This document shows, in pieces, positions 24,977 to 27,475 of a stretch of DNA of 27,475 nucleotides. Where the stretch lies: positions 1-27,475 of the forward strand of contig JACKAX010000039.1 in assembly GCA_020634875.1 (NCBI GenBank). Reading direction: 5' to 3'. This stretch comes from Anaerolineales bacterium (lineage in GTDB: Bacteria; Chloroflexota; Anaerolineae; Anaerolineales; JABWBV01). Position numbers and translations under genes: made by a program. Numbering within the stretch: the stretch's first letter is position 1; every line of letters begins with the position of its first letter. The notes beneath the pieces are model-generated. The model was not told the origin of the DNA. It searched no databases and was given only the letters and a program-made list of their open reading frames with translations.

Positions 24977-26842
24977 GTGAGTGTTTTTCAAAAAGCCAGC
25001 CAAAATTTCCTTCAAAATCTCTCTACACAAGCTGAAGACTTACAATCTTTACGCGAGCAAGTTCTCAAAATTGTCTTTCGCATCACATCACTTTTTGGGG
25101 CAATTTTATTTATCACAAATTTGATACCTGCTGTGCAAATTCAGGATTGGCTAAGTGTGGGAATATTTATATTTTCCTATTTGGGGATTTTGCTCTGCAC
25201 CTTCATTCCGGGCATCCCTTATAGCATTCGTGCATCCATTATCATTATCATCCCAATCGGGTTATCATTAACCGATTTTGTTGATTTGGGGCTATCTGGA
25301 GATGGCATGGTTTGGTTATTTACCTCGGCTATTCTTACCAGTATCTTGTTCGGCTCTCGCTGGACACTCTTTAATTGGATCATTCAAGCATTTATACTCG
25401 GAACTTTCTTCTATCTCACGACCAATGATAAATTGATTATTAGCTATCTAGATTATAGTCTCCCGCTGACCTGGGTAGACGTAGCCTTAGATTATATTTT
25501 TCTTGGTTTCTTGGTAACTACCGGAATAAATATTCTGATTATTGGGTTGGAAAAGAGTCTTATTGCCACACGAGTTGCTAATGAGACAGTCCAATTAAAT
25601 ACATCTCATCTGGAAAGAAGAGTTAACCAACTTCGCACAGTTGCTGAAATTTCTCGTGCGATAAGCGCCGAGGCAACCTCGGAAAATTCTATTCAACGAC
25701 TGGCCGATATTATTCAAGAACGTCTTAATCTTTATTATGTTGGGGTATTTCTACTTAGCGAAGACAAGAAATTCGCGCAACTTAAGGCAGGCACTGGTGA
25801 GCCTGGAAAAAATATGCTAGCACAGGGGCATCAGCTCGAAATTGGCGGGAAGTCTATGATCAACTGGTGTATTACCAATGAACAGCCAAGGATTGCCTTG
25901 GATATCGGCCAAGAAGCTGTTCGTTTCGAGAATCCGCATTTGCCCCTCACTCGCTCCGAACTTGCACTTCCTCTCAAAACCTCGACTGAGGTAATTGGAG
26001 CCGTCTCTATTCAATCAGCTGAGCCACAGGCGTTTGACCAGGAGGATTTGACTGTCTTGACAGGACTAGCTGACAACCTGGCAACTGCCATCGTCAATTT
26101 GCGGCTTTTTCAAGAAACTCAAACACAACTTCAAGAACTTAACATCTTGTATAGTGCCAGTCTTTCAATGTATGCCTCTGTACAAAGCCAAGATGCACTG
26201 AGCACTATTGCCCAACACATGTTGGACATTTCCGGAACGCAAAACTATGTTGTCTCTTCTTGGGATGTCACTCAAGATATTCTTATCACAATTTTTGGGT
26301 TTACGGCTGGCGAGGATGTTTTCCAACAATTTGGACAACAATATAAACTTTCCGATTATCCATTAACTGCTCAGGTGCTAAATCAACGATTCATTGCTAC
26401 TGTTCGGGCGGATGATCCACAAGCTGATCCTGCAGAAGTAGCTCTCCTCCGTGAAGCCGATTTGAAATCCCTTTTGATGGTGCCCCTCATTACGCACGAT
26501 AAAGTTATAGGTTTGATGGAACTGCATGATGAAATCAATTATCGAGATTTCACCCCCCAACAAATTCGCTTAGTCGAAGCTTTAAGCGCTCAAGCCGCCG
26601 TAGTCATTGAAATGACCAATCTATTTGCTCAAAGCCGACGAGCCGCGCGCAATGAACAAGTGGTCAACCAAATTGCAACCCAATTCCAGCAAACCTTGAA
26701 TGTAGAAGAAGTAATGAAAACTACCATTTTGGAGTTGTCCAAGGCTTTAGGACTTGAAGAAGCAACCATCCAACTTGGCATGGAAGAAACGCTCGTTGAT
26801 GCGGAATCCCTTCCCCACAATGGAAACACAAGGAACCCATGA
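24977..26842 (+). CDS. Membrane protein with GAF domains, no histidine kinase domain
   Basis: This 621-residue protein starts at GTG 24977, with TGGAGG at 24963-24968 eight bases upstream. That site sits in a small TGCC-TGGA-GGCA hairpin that might modulate translation. About six membrane helices fill residues 30-200. A coiled linker (LERRVNQLRTVAEISRAIS) leads to GAF 1 (about 235-378) and GAF 2 (about 405-560). A last partial GAF-like segment follows (residues about 565-610, LGLEEATIQLGME). There is no H-box or ATPase domain, so it cannot autophosphorylate. Its stop overlaps the next start as ATGA, so the two are probably translated together and work as a complex: this protein senses, the next transmits. 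The ligand is unknown. Confidence 0.85.
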   Translation: MSVFQKASQNFLQNLSTQAEDLQSLREQVLKIVFRITSLFGAILFITNLIPAVQIQDWLSVGIFIFSYLGILLCTFIPGIPYSIRASIIIIIPIGLSLTDFVDLGLSGDGMVWLFTSAILTSILFGSRWTLFNWIIQAFILGTFFYLTTNDKLIISYLDYSLPLTWVDVALDYIFLGFLVTTGINILIIGLEKSLIATRVANETVQLNTSHLERRVNQLRTVAEISRAISAEATSENSIQRLADIIQERLNLYYVGVFLLSEDKKFAQLKAGTGEPGKNMLAQGHQLEIGGKSMINWCITNEQPRIALDIGQEAVRFENPHLPLTRSELALPLKTSTEVIGAVSIQSAEPQAFDQEDLTVLTGLADNLATAIVNLRLFQETQTQLQELNILYSASLSMYASVQSQDALSTIAQHMLDISGTQNYVVSSWDVTQDILITIFGFTAGEDVFQQFGQQYKLSDYPLTAQVLNQRFIATVRADDPQADPAEVALLREADLKSLLMVPLITHDKVIGLMELHDEINYRDFTPQQIRLVEALSAQAAVVIEMTNLFAQSRRAARNEQVVNQIATQFQQTLNVEEVMKTTILELSKALGLEEATIQLGMEETLVDAESLPHNGNTRNP

Positions 26843-27475
26843 AATTAGCCTCACTTGCAAGACTATTCGCTAATTGGAGTATTCGGGCAAAGCTTATTGT
26901 CACTTTTCTGGTCATCACGATTCTGCCTCTGGGCTTTCTGACTTATCTCAGCAATCAAGCCTCCCACCAGTCCTTAACCCAGGCTGCCAATAGCTCTCTC
27001 TTTTCCCTAGCCTCACAAACAGCCGAAAGCATAGACAACTTCATAACCCATGAACTTGAAACCATCCAAATCGAGGCTCAGTTTCCTCTTTTCCAGTCCT
27101 ATTTCGAGTTACCTACGGAAGATAGACCTAATTCCGAACCCGAACGCCAAATTCAGGCTTATTTAGAAAATCTTTCCCAACTCCATCAGGAATTAGACAC
27201 AGGAGATGAATCCTATTTGCTGGGTTTCTCCGTTCTGGATCGAAACGGAACAATTGTCGTAGACACTCATCCGGAATCTGGAAATATTTCATATTTAGGA
27301 GCCAATTGGACCGATCGGAGCATTTTTCGCCAACCCATTCTTATCGGATTGCCCTATAGTTCACAAGTGGAAATACCAGAACAAGGTGAGTTATCCAGCA
27401 TCTATTTTGCTGCTCAAATAAAGAATGAATTAGATCATCCGCTAGGGGTTCTGATTGTTCACTACAATGGCAAGA
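26839..27475 (+). CDS. Cache-domain membrane sensor, N-terminal part (3' end outside window)
   Basis: The frame is open from ATG 26839 to the window end (212 full codons). A basic start is followed by a membrane helix (AKLIVTFLVITILPLGFLTY), then an extracytoplasmic helix (SLTQAANSSLFSLASQTAES) and a double-Cache-like domain. LGFSVLDRNGTIVVDTHPES, LGANWTDRSIFRQP and PLGVLIVHYN are typical Cache patches. The rest, probably a second helix with HAMP and a kinase, cyclase or chemotaxis output, lies outside. It overlaps the preceding GAF gene by 4 bp and lies downstream of two receivers, so a histidine kinase output is my expectation. Confidence 0.85.
   Translation, partial: MKLASLARLFANWSIRAKLIVTFLVITILPLGFLTYLSNQASHQSLTQAANSSLFSLASQTAESIDNFITHELETIQIEAQFPLFQSYFELPTEDRPNSEPERQIQAYLENLSQLHQELDTGDESYLLGFSVLDRNGTIVVDTHPESGNISYLGANWTDRSIFRQPILIGLPYSSQVEIPEQGELSSIYFAAQIKNELDHPLGVLIVHYNGK

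Noticed and set aside
26650..26842. GAF protein considered as truncated by a frameshift before a kinase domain
   Set aside because: The frame ends cleanly in an ATGA overlap with a new gene that starts with its own membrane helix, and I see no kinase remnants in other frames.

Overview
The window looks like a chromosomal segment of a Chloroflexota bacterium, probably class Anaerolineae. This is inferred from the Pro/Thr/Glu lipoprotein linkers with PTEAMAE-type heptads, the number of GAF/receiver signalling proteins, and the overall gene style. No marker gene fixes the taxonomy. Every gene I can support lies on the + strand.

Bases 1 to about 20,040 form one long run of 13 closely packed genes, many overlapping by 1-8 bp. 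I read them as a beta-glucan, most likely beta-1,2-glucan (sophoro-oligosaccharide), uptake and degradation locus. In order: the 3' part of a GH94 glycoside phosphorylase; a lipoprotein sugar-binding protein; a stem-loop that looks like an intra-operon attenuator; a giant binding protein with two beta-sandwich modules fused to a solute-binding domain; a MalF/MalG-type permease pair; a secreted NHL-TPR protein ending in a Yip1-like membrane domain; a large exported protein of the DUF5696 type; a second MalF/MalG pair; a lipoprotein GH144-like glucanase; a LacI-type regulator; a second GH144-like enzyme with no signal peptide; and a cytoplasmic GH35 enzyme. The model is surface cleavage by the lipoprotein glucanase, capture by the two binding proteins, import through one or both permease pairs, then cytoplasmic processing by the second GH144, GH35 and the GH94 phosphorylase, under LacI control. 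No ABC ATPase is encoded here, so a shared ATPase elsewhere is implied. The substrate is inferred from family combination and is not proven.

Several small sequence elements sit in this locus. A 93-bp dispersed-repeat-like element with TGTCATT/AATGACA ends lies in frame inside the start of the DUF5696 gene. A 17-bp palindrome follows it. A 68-bp element that can fold into a three-way junction lies before GH35.

A terminator at about 20,073-20,117 closes the sugar locus, and the sequence then becomes visibly more AT-rich. Bases 20,390-23,705 hold a polyprenyl-phosphate sugar-1-phosphate transferase and a GT-C-like membrane protein carrying an inserted CBM4/9-like beta-sandwich, both probably for cell-surface polysaccharide or glycolipid assembly.

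A tRNA-Gly(CCC) with a perfect consensus promoter and a strong terminator follows. The right end (23,975-27,475) is a signalling cluster: two single-domain response regulators, a membrane GAF protein without a kinase domain, and the start of a Cache-type sensor that runs off the window.
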